In this document: in pieces, positions 42,100 through 51,865 of the stretch
How positions within the stretch are numbered: the first letter of the stretch is position 1
Layout: every line of letters begins with the position of its first letter
Assembly (NCBI RefSeq): GCF_000615975.1
Contig: NZ_BAMP01000012.1
Location: 1-64,000, forward strand
DNA from: Nitratireductor aquibiodomus NL21 = JCM 21793
GTDB lineage: Bacteria > Pseudomonadota > Alphaproteobacteria > Rhizobiales > Rhizobiaceae
Direction: 5' to 3'
DNA: 64,000 bases
The notes under the pieces: generated by a model
The model's database searches: none
What the model was told of the DNA's origin: nothing
The model's input: only the letters and a program-made list of their open reading frames with translations
Position numbers and translations under genes: made by a program

Positions 42100-42939
42100 A
42101 TGATCACCCGCATTGACCGCCGCTTCGCGCGGCTGAAGGAAGAAAACCGCCCCGCACTCGTGACCTATTTCATGGGCGGCGACCCGGATTATGAGACCTC
42201 GCTCTCGATCATGAAGGCGCTGCCTGCGGCCGGCAGCGACGTGATCGAACTGGGCATGCCCTTCTCCGACCCCATGGCCGATGGCCCGGCCATTCAGGCC
42301 GCCGGCCTGCGCGCGCTCAAGGGCGGGCAGACGCTGGCGAAAACGCTGCAGATGGCACGTGACTTCCGCCGGGATGACGACGACACGCCCATCGTGATGA
42401 TGGGCTATTACAACCCGATCTACATCTATGGGGTTGAGCGCTTCCTCTCCGACGCGAAGGAGGCCGGCATTGACGGGCTCATCATCGTCGACCTGCCGCC
42501 GGAGATGGATCAGGAGCTTTGCGTTCCAGCCATCAAGGCCGGGCTGAATTTCATTCGCCTTGCAACACCGACGACCGACGAAGAGCGGCTGCCGAAGGTG
42601 CTGGAGAACACGTCGGGCTTCGTCTATTACGTGTCGATGACGGGTGTGACGGGCTCGGCCCTGCCGGACACGAACAATGTTTCGGCGGCGGTTTCGCGCA
42701 TCAAGGAACACACGGATCTGCCGATCTGCGTGGGCTTCGGCGTGAAGACGGCGCGTCAGGCCAGGGCGATTGGCGAGGCGGCGGACGGTGTTGTGGTCGG
42801 CAGCGCCATCGTTGCGGCCATCGCGCAGTGCTATGACGCGAACGGCAAGCGGATCGAAGACCCCGCAGAGGCCGTCGCAACTCTTGTGAAGGGGCTGGCG
42901 GACGGCGTGCGGGAAGCGCGCCTTGCTGCTGCCCGATAA
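42100..42939 (+). CDS. trpA: Tryptophan synthase alpha chain
   Basis: TrpA cleaves indole-3-glycerol phosphate to indole, which is channelled to TrpB. The 279-residue barrel has the catalytic Glu in [18 protein letters not shown] and catalytic Asp in [12 protein letters not shown], then SMTGVTGS and [10 protein letters not shown] for phosphate binding. It lies 114 bases after the small ORF; that gap shows no gene or hairpin. Confidence 0.97.
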   Translation: MITRIDRRFARLKEENRPALVTYFMGGDPDYETSLSIMKALPAAGSDVIELGMPFSDPMADGPAIQAAGLRALKGGQTLAKTLQMARDFRRDDDDTPIVMMGYYNPIYIYGVERFLSDAKEAGIDGLIIVDLPPEMDQELCVPAIKAGLNFIRLATPTTDEERLPKVLENTSGFVYYVSMTGVTGSALPDTNNVSAAVSRIKEHTDLPICVGFGVKTARQARAIGEAADGVVVGSAIVAAIAQCYDANGKRIEDPAEAVATLVKGLADGVREARLAAAR

Positions 42940-42981
42940 TTGGCGCATCCTCGGTATGCGGTAAGAAAAAAGGCATATGGA

Positions 42982-43938
42982 ATGAACTGGATCACCAGCT
43001 ATGTGAGGCCGAAGATCAACTCGATGCTCGGCCGCCGGGATATGCCGGAGAACCTCTGGATCAAGGATCCCGAGACCGGCGAGATGGTCTTTCACAAGGA
43101 TCTGGAAGACAATCTCTGGGTCATTCCCTCTTCCGGTCACCATATGAAGATTTCCGCCCGCGAGCGGCTGAAAAGCTTCTTCGACGGTGGCGAATACGAG
43201 GCGCTGGAAAGCCCGAAGGTCGTCACCGACCCGCTGAAATTCCGCGACGAGCGCCGGTATACCGAGCGCCTGCGCGATGCGAAGGCCAAGACCAGTATGG
43301 AAGATGCCGTACTGAGCGGCGTTGGTCGTGTTCAGGGGCTGGAGCTGCTTGCCACGGTTCAGGATTTCGCCTTCATGGGCGGCTCGCTCGGCATGGCCGC
43401 CGGCGAGGCCATCGTTCGCGCTTTCGAGACGGCGGTGGAGCGCAGGCTCCCGCTGGTGCTCTATGCGGCCTCGGGCGGTGCGCGCATGCAGGAAGGCATC
43501 CTCTCGCTGATGCAGCTGCCGCGCACCACGGTCGCGCTCGACCGGCTGAAAGAGGCGGGGCTTCCCTACATCGTCGTGCTCACCAACCCCACGACCGGCG
43601 GCGTGACGGCCTCCTACGCCATGCTGGGCGATGTGCATATTGCAGAGCCGGGTGCGCTGATCGGCTTCGCCGGCCCGCGCGTGATCGAGCAGACCATTCG
43701 CGAAAAGCTGCCGGAAGGTTTCCAGCGCGCCGAATACCTGCGCGATCATGGCATGGTCGACATGGTCGTTTCACGGCTGGAGATGAAGGAAACTATCGCC
43801 CGTCTGCTGAAAATCCTCTTGAAGGAAAAGGCAGACGCCGCGCCCGATATGCTGGAAGACGAAGCATCGGACGACGCCGAAATGGGGCCGGTGCCCGTCG
43901 AGGCTGCGGAAGCGCCAGCCGAACAGCCGAAGGCATGA
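42982..43938 (+). CDS. accD: Acetyl-CoA carboxylase carboxyltransferase beta subunit
   Basis: AccD with AccA transfers carboxyl to acetyl-CoA, the first step of fatty-acid synthesis. The 318-residue protein has the crotonase-type core [33 protein letters not shown] and [17 protein letters not shown]. The N-terminal zinc ribbon has lost all four Cys: the region [10 protein letters not shown] and [11 protein letters not shown] replaces the two CxxC pairs. Start chosen at ATG 42982 ([12 protein letters not shown]), the family start. The acidic, Ala/Pro-rich C-terminus is variable. Confidence 0.96.
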   Translation: MNWITSYVRPKINSMLGRRDMPENLWIKDPETGEMVFHKDLEDNLWVIPSSGHHMKISARERLKSFFDGGEYEALESPKVVTDPLKFRDERRYTERLRDAKAKTSMEDAVLSGVGRVQGLELLATVQDFAFMGGSLGMAAGEAIVRAFETAVERRLPLVLYAASGGARMQEGILSLMQLPRTTVALDRLKEAGLPYIVVLTNPTTGGVTASYAMLGDVHIAEPGALIGFAGPRVIEQTIREKLPEGFQRAEYLRDHGMVDMVVSRLEMKETIARLLKILLKEKADAAPDMLEDEASDDAEMGPVPVEAAEAPAEQPKA

Positions 43939-43988
43939 GCGGTTAAAAGTTTGCCGGCTGAAAACCCCACCCTTCGGGCAGGATTCTG

Positions 43989-45332
43989 ATGACCACTCTC
44001 TCCGCCGAGCGGGAAATCGAGCGTCTTCTGTCGCTCCATCCCAAGGGATTCGACCTTTCGCTTGAGCGCATCACGCGCCTGCTCGAGCGGCTGGGCAATC
44101 CGCATCTGAACATGCCGCCGGTCATCCATGTGGCGGGCACGAACGGCAAGGGCTCGGCCACGGCCTTCGCGCGCGCCGTGCTGGAGGCGTCGGGCCGCAT
44201 AGTCCACGTCCACACTTCGCCGCATCTGGTCAACTGGCACGAGCGCTACCGGCTGGGTGCGGAAGGCGGCGGAAAACTGGTTGAGGATGCCGTTCTGGCC
44301 GATGCCGTGGCGCGGGTGGCCGAAGCGAATGAAGGCGAAAAGATCACCGTCTTCGAGATATTGACGGCGGTGATGTTCGTGCTCTTCTCCGAGCATCCGG
44401 CGGATGCCGCGATTGTCGAGGTCGGGCTTGGCGGCCGCTTCGACGCCACCAATGTCATACCCCGACCTGCCGCCAGCCTGATCATGCCGATCTCGCTCGA
44501 CCACGAAGCCTATCTCGGCGATCGGGTGGAGCTGATTGCCGTCGAGAAGGCAGGCATCATCAAGCGGGGCTGTCCGGTCGTCGTTGGCCAGCAGCCCTTC
44601 GATGCGGCGCGCGAGGTGCTTGTCGACACCGCGGAAAGACTGGCCTGCCCGCTCACCGTCTATGGCGAGGATTTCCTGGCATTCGAGGAAAACGGCCGCA
44701 TGATCTATCAGGACAATGATGGCCTGTTCGACATGTCACTGCCGCAGCTCGCGGGCCGGCATCAGATCGCCAATGCGGCGGCGGCCATCGCCACCGTCAA
44801 GGCGGCGGGCTTTCCTGTTGGCCTGCGTTCGGCCGAGGCGGCGATGGAGCGCGTTGTCTGGCCCGGCCGTTTGCAGCGCCTGCCAAAGGGCGCGCTTTCG
44901 GAACTCGGGCCCGAAGGGGCGGAGATCTGGATCGATGGCGGCCACAATCCCGGTGCCGGCGAGGCGATTGCCGAGGCACTGGCTTCGGAGGAAGACCGCT
45001 CGCCGCGCCCGCTTTTCCTGATCGCCGGCATGATCAACACCAAGGACCAGACCGGTTACTTCCGTGCCTTTGAGGGCATGGCCCGCCATGTCTATACGGT
45101 TCCGGTGGATGCGAGCGATGCCGGTGTGCCCAACGCCGAACTGGCGGCGCGCGCCATGGAGGCGGGGCTTTCGGCCGAGCCGGTTCATTCGGTGGTCAAT
45201 GCGCTGAAGCTTCTGCGGGACACGCTGGATGCGGGCCGCGACGGCACCGAACCCCCGCCCCGCATCCTGATCTGCGGTTCGCTCTATCTGATCGGCGCGG
45301 TTCTCGCCGAAAACGGCACCCCGCCGCGCTGA
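43989..45332 (+). CDS. folC: Bifunctional dihydrofolate synthase/folylpolyglutamate synthase
   Basis: FolC adds glutamate to dihydropteroate and to folates. The 447-residue Mur-ligase-fold protein has the P-loop HVAGTNGKGSATAFA, VEVGLGGRFDATNV, and IDGGHNPGAGE in the C-terminal domain. It follows accD by 50 bases on the same strand, the usual order in rhizobia. The stop is at 45330-45332. Confidence 0.96.
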   Translation: MTTLSAEREIERLLSLHPKGFDLSLERITRLLERLGNPHLNMPPVIHVAGTNGKGSATAFARAVLEASGRIVHVHTSPHLVNWHERYRLGAEGGGKLVEDAVLADAVARVAEANEGEKITVFEILTAVMFVLFSEHPADAAIVEVGLGGRFDATNVIPRPAASLIMPISLDHEAYLGDRVELIAVEKAGIIKRGCPVVVGQQPFDAAREVLVDTAERLACPLTVYGEDFLAFEENGRMIYQDNDGLFDMSLPQLAGRHQIANAAAAIATVKAAGFPVGLRSAEAAMERVVWPGRLQRLPKGALSELGPEGAEIWIDGGHNPGAGEAIAEALASEEDRSPRPLFLIAGMINTKDQTGYFRAFEGMARHVYTVPVDASDAGVPNAELAARAMEAGLSAEPVHSVVNALKLLRDTLDAGRDGTEPPPRILICGSLYLIGAVLAENGTPPR

Positions 45333-45421
45333 AGAGACCTCATGAACGTCCATGCGGCCTTCGCTCTGCCAGAAGGCGGTGAAGGACGGGTCGAGGCGCG
45401 GCTCGCCCGACTGGCGCGCGG

Positions 45422-45577
45422 CTAGCAATATCTCCACATCGTCACTTTCGAATGCCAGTCTGGCAGTCGTGAGAGCCCACCGTCGTCGATGCGGCCGGCC
45501 AGCGTGACTGGCGCAGGCATCACCGGCACGCGGCCATTGATCGCGATCTTCGTTTCGTATCCATCAGCAGGTTTCAT
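45422..45577 (-). CDS. Possible short ORF or gene remnant, unknown
   Basis: This 51-codon frame begins MKPADGYETKIAINGRVPVM and ends SKVTMWRYC; no family is recognised and the ribosome site is weak. It fills most of the 308-base space between folC and the FG-GAP gene. It could be the tail of a decayed gene, as could a 28-codon plus-strand frame just after folC (45342-45428). Neither is convincing. Confidence 0.25.
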   Translation of the reverse strand: MKPADGYETKIAINGRVPVMPAPVTLAGRIDDGGLSRLPDWHSKVTMWRYC

Positions 45578-45605
45578 TTGCCGCGCACTATGATACGAAA
45601 TGAAA

Positions 45606-45622
45606 TTGGAATAGGATTCCAA
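45606..45622. promoter_or_regulatory. Operator-like palindrome before the FG-GAP gene
   Basis: TTGGAAT-AGG-ATTCCAA is a perfect 7-3-7 inverted repeat that ends 18 bases before the TTG start of the FG-GAP gene. Nearly the same sequence lies upstream of the IclR gene (54572-54588), making IclR the likely binder. Confidence 0.65.
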
Positions 45623-45640
45623 AAACGGAGGAGAAGCATT

Positions 45641-47609
45641 TTGAGCGTGACCAGGTGGGAGGATGACGCGTCGGTCTGGACCGGCCCGTCCTATGTGGAT
45701 CAGAGAATCGCCTATCACCCCGATGTCGGTTCGGCCCCGGTCGCAGGGCGCATCATCACCTGTGTCGATGTGGTTGACTGGGATGGCGACGGCGGTCGCG
45801 ATCTGCTTCTGTCCAGCTGGGACACATGCTATGAGGCCGCGTCTTTCTCTATCCGCAGATCGGCACGAAATCGGACGGCACACCGTTGTTGGGCCGCGAA
45901 CGGATTGTCGAGGGTGTCCGTGGGTACGTCACCGCCGTACGCGATGGCGACCGCTTCCACCTCCTCTCCGTGTCGCGGATGCGCCGGCAGATTTACCTGT
46001 TCCCCAACATTGGCACCGCTCGCGAACCGCGCTTCGGCGATCCGGTGGCGCTCGACCTTGAGGCAGACTGGGTCAAGGGCAACGAATATTTCCATATGGC
46101 CCGCTTCCACGACATCGATGGCGACGGCGTTCCCGAGCTCGTTGTCGGCACCGATTCATGGGACGACTACTGGCCGAACGGTCTGGAATGGAACGATGTC
46201 GGCTATCGCGCCTATGATGCAGCGGGCCGGTGGCTTGGCGGGCCGCTGCGCGGTTTCCTCTATGCTTTCAAGAACACGGGAACACTGAGCGCACCGGAGC
46301 TCGGCCGCGGAAGACCGGTTCTTGGGGGCGAAACCCCGCTGGAGGTCTATGGGCAATGCGCGCCGGCCTTTGGAGATTTTTCCGGCGGCGGGCGCGACGC
46401 GTGGTTTGCGGCGAGTTCTGGAACATCCTGCACTTCGCGCGCCAGACCGGGCCTTTCGCCTTCGAGCAGCCGAGGCTGGTTGGCGATGCCGCCGGCGCCC
46501 CCGTGCTTCTGGATCAGTGCATTCACCTGCCCTGCGCCGTCGACTGGGACGGCGACGGGCGGCTTGATATTCTGGTTGGCGCTGAGGACGGCTATGTGAC
46601 GTTCCTCCGCAACACGGGCACCGGTCCCGATGGGCAGCCGGCTTTTGAGAAGATCGGACGCGTGGAAGGCGTTGAACCTTCGATACATGCCGGCGTCCTG
46701 CCCTCGCCCGCCGCGCACGATTTTTCCGGCAATGGCCTGCCCGACCTCGTGGTCGGCAACAGCACGGGTGAGCTTCTGTTCTACGAGAACCTTGGCCCCC
46801 GGGAGGCCCCGGCGCTCGCACGGGAAGTCATGATCGAGGCGGGCGGAAAGCCGGTGCGCATTGCCGCCGGGCTAACGGGCTCCATTCAGGGGCCATCTGA
46901 AAAAATGTTTGGCTATTCCTGTCCTACGATCGCCGACTGGGACGGCGACGGCCATCCCGACCTTCTCGTCAGCGACGTCAACGGCCACCACAATTTCTAC
47001 CGTAATGACGGGGGAACGGTACCGCCCCGTTTTGAAGCGCCGCGCCCGCTGACATGGCAGGGCAGGCCGCTGAAGACGGTCTGGCGTGTGCGTCCTGCCG
47101 TGATCGACTGGCTGGGCAACGGCCAGCTTCATTATCTCGCGCTGGACGAAGACGGTCTGTTGTCGGACTTCCGCCGTGCGTCAGACACCGAGCTTGCCGA
47201 TAAGCGGCATCTGCGGTGGGAAGACGGCTCAAAAATGCGTTTCACGCAGGATGTCGGCGGTGGTCGCGGACGGGTGAAACTCTGCGCCGTGGACTGGACC
47301 GGCGATGGCCGGATCGATCTCGTTATCGGTACGCATGCGCGCGCCTCCGTGCCGCCCGGCCCCACCGGCCAGCCGCGCAACACGACCGGCCAGGCCGGTA
47401 TCTTCCTGCTCGAGAACATCGGCTCCAATACCGAACCGGTCTTCGCCTTCCCGAAAGAGTTCAGGTTTCGCGGTGAGACGATCCAGATGGCCATGCACGT
47501 CGCTTCGCCCGAAGCCGTCGACTGGGACGGCAGCGGCGAGCTCGGCCTGCTGGTCGGCGTTGAAGACGGCAGCCTTGTGTGGCTGAAGCGGGAGGATCTC
47601 TCATGGTAG
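45641..47609 (+). CDS. Cytoplasmic FG-GAP/VCBS repeat protein (two frameshifts, near 45835 and 46400)
   Basis: This 656-residue beta-propeller-type protein is built of about nine FG-GAP/VCBS repeats. Clear repeat cores are VDWDGDGGRDLLL, HDIDGDGVPELVVG, VDWDGDGRLDILVG, HDFSGNGLPDLVVG, ADWDGDGHPDLLVS, VDWTGDGRIDLVIG and VDWDGSGELGLLVG; the Asp-rich loops are typical calcium sites. Starting at the TTG 45641, seven bases after GGAGGAG, there is no signal peptide, unusual for this family. One added base at each shift restores the frame (EGRVFLYPQIG; VVCGEFWNILHFARQTG). The stop overlaps the next gene. It may be an enzyme or a scaffold; the function is unknown. Confidence 0.8.
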
Positions 47610-48421
47610 CCCCGGGCATCACAGTCGATGGATCGACGAAGATCATGGGTGTCATCGGCGACCCCATCGCGCAGGTGATGACACCGACGACGATCAACCC
47701 GATCTTCGCGGCCCGCAAAGTCAACATCGTGTGCGTACCGCTGCACATAAGCGTTCATGAGCTCGACACGGCCTGGAAGGGGCTCAAGGCACTTGGAAAC
47801 CTGATTGGCTTCGGCATCACCCTGCCGCACAAGCAGGCGGCAATGACACTTTGCGACAGCCTTGAACCACTCGCCGAGCGAGTCGGGGCCGTCAATCTCG
47901 TGCGGCGGGAGGCCGATGGTTCCTTCAGGGGGTATCAGTTCGACGGAAAGGGGTTCGTTCGCGGTCTGAAAGGGCAGGGCCACACGCCCTCTGGAAGCCA
48001 CTGCCTCATGCTCGGCGCCGGCGGGGCCGCGATAGCAATAGCCTTCGCGCTCGCTGAGGAAGGGGCCGCATCGCTGACCATCGCCAACCGTACCCATGCC
48101 AAAGCCGAGGAGTTGGCAGAGGACGTGAATCGAAAAATGGGCCGCTCCTTCGCGCGCGCCGGGGAACCCCGGCCCGAGCCCGGCCAGATCGTCATCAACG
48201 CAACGTCGCTCGGTCTTTCAGCCAGCGATCCTCTGCCCTTCGATACAGACCTTGTCGACGGGACGATGCTGATTGCGGAGGTGATCGCCAAGCCTGAAGT
48301 GACGCCGTTTCTGGAAGCTGCCCGGGCGCGTGGTGCACAAATCCATTCAGGCATTCATATGATCCGCGGGCAGGTGGACCTCATTGCCGCCCACATGGCC
48401 GAGGCACAGGCGAAGGTCTGA
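47603..48421 (+). CDS. Shikimate-dehydrogenase-like protein, variant substrate site (1)
   Basis: This 272-residue protein has the AroE fold. The N-terminal substrate domain starts IMGVIGDPIAQVMTPTTINP and carries the catalytic Lys in ITLPHKQAA and Asp in FDGKGF. The NADP domain has LGAGGAAIAIAFAL and ATSLGLSASDPLPF. The two Ser of the SxSP motif, which hold shikimate in AroE, are Val and Thr here. Start at ATG 47603, seven bases after GGAGG; it overlaps the FG-GAP stop by seven bases, so the pair is co-translated. Acts on an unknown alcohol, perhaps cyclic. Confidence 0.85.
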   Translation: MVAPGITVDGSTKIMGVIGDPIAQVMTPTTINPIFAARKVNIVCVPLHISVHELDTAWKGLKALGNLIGFGITLPHKQAAMTLCDSLEPLAERVGAVNLVRREADGSFRGYQFDGKGFVRGLKGQGHTPSGSHCLMLGAGGAAIAIAFALAEEGAASLTIANRTHAKAEELAEDVNRKMGRSFARAGEPRPEPGQIVINATSLGLSASDPLPFDTDLVDGTMLIAEVIAKPEVTPFLEAARARGAQIHSGIHMIRGQVDLIAAHMAEAQAKV

Positions 48422-48423
48422 CT

Positions 48424-49248
48424 TCAGAGCGGCGTTCCGGCCTCTAGTCCGGCCACAAAGCCGGCGATCAGTGCGATCTGGGCCTCAAGCATGTCGCGGC
48501 CATCGCTTGTTGCCGCGCCACGCTGGCGGGCCAGCGTCAACAATTCCGTATCGCGCGCCAGCGCCGCGATATCGGCTACCAGCATTTCCGGCCCCAGATC
48601 ATTGAGATCGACAGGGAAAGCCTCTGCGGATTTCAAACCGACCGGCGTTGCGTTGATCAGGACGTCGATGCCCGCCAGATCGCAGGAACCCCGCTGCGCG
48701 ACCGGTGCGCCCATCACGCGATTGACCATGTCGACGGTGAATCCAAGCGCGTCGTCATCAACATCGATCACCGCCAGCCGGCCGATCTGCTCGCCAGCGA
48801 GTGTGTGCGCGATGGCGCGCCCCGCGCCACCGGCGCCGACGAGCATAACCGACGCGCCGGCGAGACGGTCGCGATTAACGGCAAGTCCGCGCACGAAGCC
48901 CAGCCCGTCGAAAAGCGCGCCATGCATGGAGCCGTCGCCCCGGCGCTGGATGGAGTTCACCGCGCCGACAGCGGCGGCGGCGGGGGTCAGCTCGTCGCAC
49001 AGGCGCGCGGCTGCGATCTTGTGCGGCACCGTCACGCCAATGCCTGCGACATTGTCCATCGCCGCAAAAACGCGCCAGGCGGCCTCCAGGGTTTCGCCGG
49101 TCACATGGAACGGAACGGCATAGAGATCGATCCCCTTTGCCGCGAACATCGGATTGATGAGGGTGGGTGTCTGGACCTGAGTCACCGGGTCGCCGAACAC
49201 CGCATAGATGCGCGAGGCGCCTCCCAGATTTGGAATACTGTCGCTCAT
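48424..49248 (-). CDS. Shikimate-dehydrogenase-like protein, variant substrate site (2)
   Basis: This 274-residue AroE-like dehydrogenase is a paralogue of its convergent neighbour two bases away. It has AVFGDPVTQVQTPTLINPMF, Lys in VTVPHKIAA, Asp in LFDGLGF, the dinucleotide loop VGAGGAGRAIAH and NATPVGLKSAEAFP. As in the neighbour, the shikimate-binding Ser pair is replaced (Val, Thr). Start at ATG 49248, seven bases after the TIM-barrel gene stop. Last gene of the minus-strand IclR-ABC run. Confidence 0.85.
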   Translation of the reverse strand: MSDSIPNLGGASRIYAVFGDPVTQVQTPTLINPMFAAKGIDLYAVPFHVTGETLEAAWRVFAAMDNVAGIGVTVPHKIAAARLCDELTPAAAAVGAVNSIQRRGDGSMHGALFDGLGFVRGLAVNRDRLAGASVMLVGAGGAGRAIAHTLAGEQIGRLAVIDVDDDALGFTVDMVNRVMGAPVAQRGSCDLAGIDVLINATPVGLKSAEAFPVDLNDLGPEMLVADIAALARDTELLTLARQRGAATSDGRDMLEAQIALIAGFVAGLEAGTPL

Positions 49249-49255
49249 GATCCGG

Positions 49256-50097
49256 TCATCCTCCCGAAAAGATGCTCCGGCACCGCGCGAGCGCCGTGTC
49301 GAGGACAAGATCGGGGTCTTCCGCCCACCATCGATCCGAGAATATCTCTATCTCGACAGGGCCGGCATAGCCGGCAGCCTGCACCTGACGCCACATTCCG
49401 GCCAGGTCGATGATACCGTCGCCCATCATGCCGCGATCACGCAGGACATGCCGTGTCGGCACCAGCCAGTCGCTGACATGGAAGCCCAGTATCCTTCCGG
49501 CTGCGCCGGCGCCGGCGAGTTCTGCCTCCAGGCGTTCGTCCCACCAAATGTGATAGGCGTCGGCCACGATGCCTATCCCCCCGCCCAGCCGCTCGCAGAG
49601 AGTGTTGGCGTGACTGAGGCTCAGGATCACCGCGCGGTCGCCAGCGACCATGGGATGCAACGGCTCCAAAGCCAGCGTCATTCCGACCGCGCGCGCATGG
49701 TCGAGAAGCTCGCCGAGTGCGTCTTCGGTTTGTGCCCGCGCGCCGGAGAGATCGCGACTGCCTCCATGAGCCCACCGGAAAAAACCAGAACGTGGTCCGC
49801 TGCAAGTTCGGCAGCCATGTCCACCGCGCGCCGCGCGCGGTCGAGACATTCCGTTCGCGCCGCAGCTCCCGCACCCAGAAGCGGTCCCGCCCGATTGAAG
49901 CCGAATGTGGAAATGCCTGTGCGGGCCAGTATCCGGCGGGCTTCTTCAAGGCCGACCTTGTCGATCTCATCGCCCCACAGGGACGCGCGTGACAGACCAC
50001 GAGCGGCGCATCCTTTAAGGAAGGGTTCAAGACCCCACCTCTCGCGAACGGTCGCTTCATTGAACACGAATTCAGGCAATTGCGACGTTTCAACCAT
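49256..50097 (-). CDS. TIM-barrel sugar-phosphate isomerase/epimerase-like enzyme (frameshifted near 49760)
   Basis: This 280-residue barrel is of the xylose-isomerase-like superfamily, which includes inosose dehydratase, hydroxypyruvate isomerase and 3-dehydroshikimate dehydratases. The first frame reads EFVFNEATVRERWGLEPFL to LVFSGGLME. One added base near 49760 continues as GSRDLSGARAQTEDAL and the metal-site segments LALEPLHPM, VADAYHIWWD, GFHVSDW and VEIEIFSDRWW. It begins four bases after the ABC ATPase stop. Beside AroE-like genes, a dehydratase role is conceivable but unproven. Confidence 0.82.
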
Positions 50098-50101
50098 GAC
50101 T

Positions 50102-50953
50102 CTAGAATTTGTAGACGCCAAGTTTCTCGAATATCCGATAGATTCTTTCGGCATATTTCGAGAACTCGGGATACTCGCCCAGATGGGCCGGGCGCGGGCG
50201 CGGCAGGTCGATGACGATCTCCTCGACAATCGTGCCAGGGCTCTTCGACATCACCAGAACACGATCCGACAGGCCGACCGCCTCCTCGATGGAATGGGTG
50301 ATGAACAGCACCGTCTTGCGCGTTTCAAGCCAGAGCATTTCCAGATCGTGCCGGATCTGCGTTCGTGTGATCGCGTCGAGCGCGCCAAATGGCTCGTCCA
50401 TCAACAGCATTGAGGGATCGTGAACCAGAGCGCGCGCAATCGAAACGCGCTGGCGCATGCCGCCGGAGAGCTGCCACGGATAGCGGTTTTCCGCCCCCGA
50501 AAGGCCGAGCCGCTCGAAGAGAGCGTCGGCCCGCCCCCTGAGTGTGGCCTTGTCGAGACCCCGGATCTCCTGCTGCAGCATGACATTGTTGATGGCGGTG
50601 CGAAAATCCAGGAGCAGGTGATCCTGAAAGACGATGCCGATCTCCGAAATCGGAGCGGTGAGCGGCTTCCCGTCAATCTCCACCGAACCGGCGCTCGGCG
50701 GCTCCAGTCCTGTCACCAGGAGCATGGTCGTGCTCTTGCCGCACCCTGACGGGCCGATGATGGAAACGAACTCTCCCGGCTTGATATCCAGATCGATGGG
50801 CCCCAGCGCGTGGAATGCTGTGTCTCCACTGCCGAAGACCTTTGTCAGCCCGCGCGCATTGATCGAGGCGCCCGCAGCGCCTGCGTTGCCGGCTGGATGC
50901 GCCAGACCGGAAGGAGTTCGGGTTTTCATGTCTGCCTTCGTCATGTCCTTCAT
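50102..50953 (-). CDS. NitT/TauT-type ABC transporter ATPase
   Basis: This is the ATP-binding subunit (283 residues) of an importer of the nitrate/sulfonate/taurine class. It has Walker A IIGPSGCGKSTTML, signature LSGGMRQRVSIARAL, Walker B MLLMDEPFGALD and the H-loop FITHSIEEAV. I chose the ATG at 50953 with AAGGCGAC before it; an ATG at 50998 would overlap the permease gene by 28 bases. It works with the two permeases and the binding protein of this run. Confidence 0.92.
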   Translation of the reverse strand: MKDMTKADMKTRTPSGLAHPAGNAGAAGASINARGLTKVFGSGDTAFHALGPIDLDIKPGEFVSIIGPSGCGKSTTMLLVTGLEPPSAGSVEIDGKPLTAPISEIGIVFQDHLLLDFRTAINNVMLQQEIRGLDKATLRGRADALFERLGLSGAENRYPWQLSGGMRQRVSIARALVHDPSMLLMDEPFGALDAITRTQIRHDLEMLWLETRKTVLFITHSIEEAVGLSDRVLVMSKSPGTIVEEIVIDLPRPRPAHLGEYPEFSKYAERIYRIFEKLGVYKF

Positions 50954-50970
50954 TGTCGCCTTGTGCGGGT

Positions 50971-51791
50971 TCAGTGTCTGGACCACGGCATCAGCCATTG
51001 CCCGATAATGCTCATCGCACCGTTGAAGATCAGCGCGACGATCGCCGCAGCTACAAGCCCGGAGAACATCAGTGTCATGTCCATAAACGCCGAGGCGCGC
51101 ACGATCATGAAGCCCAGCCCTTTGTTTGAGGCGATGAATTCGGCGATGATGACGCCCTCGACCGCCTTCACCACGCCGATCCTCATGCCAGAGAAAATAT
51201 GCGGCATTGCGGCCGGCAGCCGGACCTTCCAGAAGGTCTGCCACGGGTTCGCTCCCATGGACCGCGAAATGTAGAAGAGCCTCCGGTCAACCAGTCGGAA
51301 GCCCGACATGGAATCGACCAGAACCGGAAAGAAGCTCATCAGGAAAACGATCAGCGCGGCAACCAGCGGGCCTATGCCGAACCAGATGATCAGGATGGGT
51401 CCGATCACCGTCTTTGGCATGATGTTGAGAAACACGATAACCGGATAGAGTCCCCGCTCCAGGCGCCGACTGAAACGATTGCCAGCGCCAGCGGGATTGC
51501 CACCAGCACGCCAAGGGCGAAACCTTCCACGATTGTGAGGGAGGTCCAGAACGCGTGACCGGCGATCAATGCCCTGTCGGTGTAAAGCCGTGCCAGGAAA
51601 TCCGATGGTTTGGGCGCAAGCCATATGGGCACTTCAAAGAAGCGAAGCGCGGCCTCCCACAATCCAAGCAGCAACAGCACCGCCACCGTCCCGATCAGGA
51701 TGGAAGAAAAATACGAACCGCCGAATGCCGCCATGAGACGCGCACGCGTTCCCGTTTGTGCTGGCGTGATGGCAGAAGCTGTTTGCGACAT
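50971..51791 (-). CDS. NitT/TauT-type ABC permease A (frameshifted near 51463)
   Basis: This inner-membrane permease subunit has six helices and 273 residues when repaired. The first part (LLLGLWEAALRFFEVPIWLAPKPSDFL, as LLLGLWEAALRFF and PIWLAPKPSDFL) ends in VSVGA. One added base near 51463 continues as LERGLYPVIVFLNIMPKTVI and the ATPase-coupling loop YISRSMGANPWQTFWKVRLP. It lies between the binding-protein gene and the ATPase gene. Its sequence differs clearly from the second permease, so the channel is probably a heterodimer. Confidence 0.88.
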
Positions 51792-51865
51792 GCCTACGAA
51801 ACTTTCCGCGTGAGATTGATGCCCGGGCGCTGTGCGCCCGGACAGGATCCTGCGACCAACCAGCC

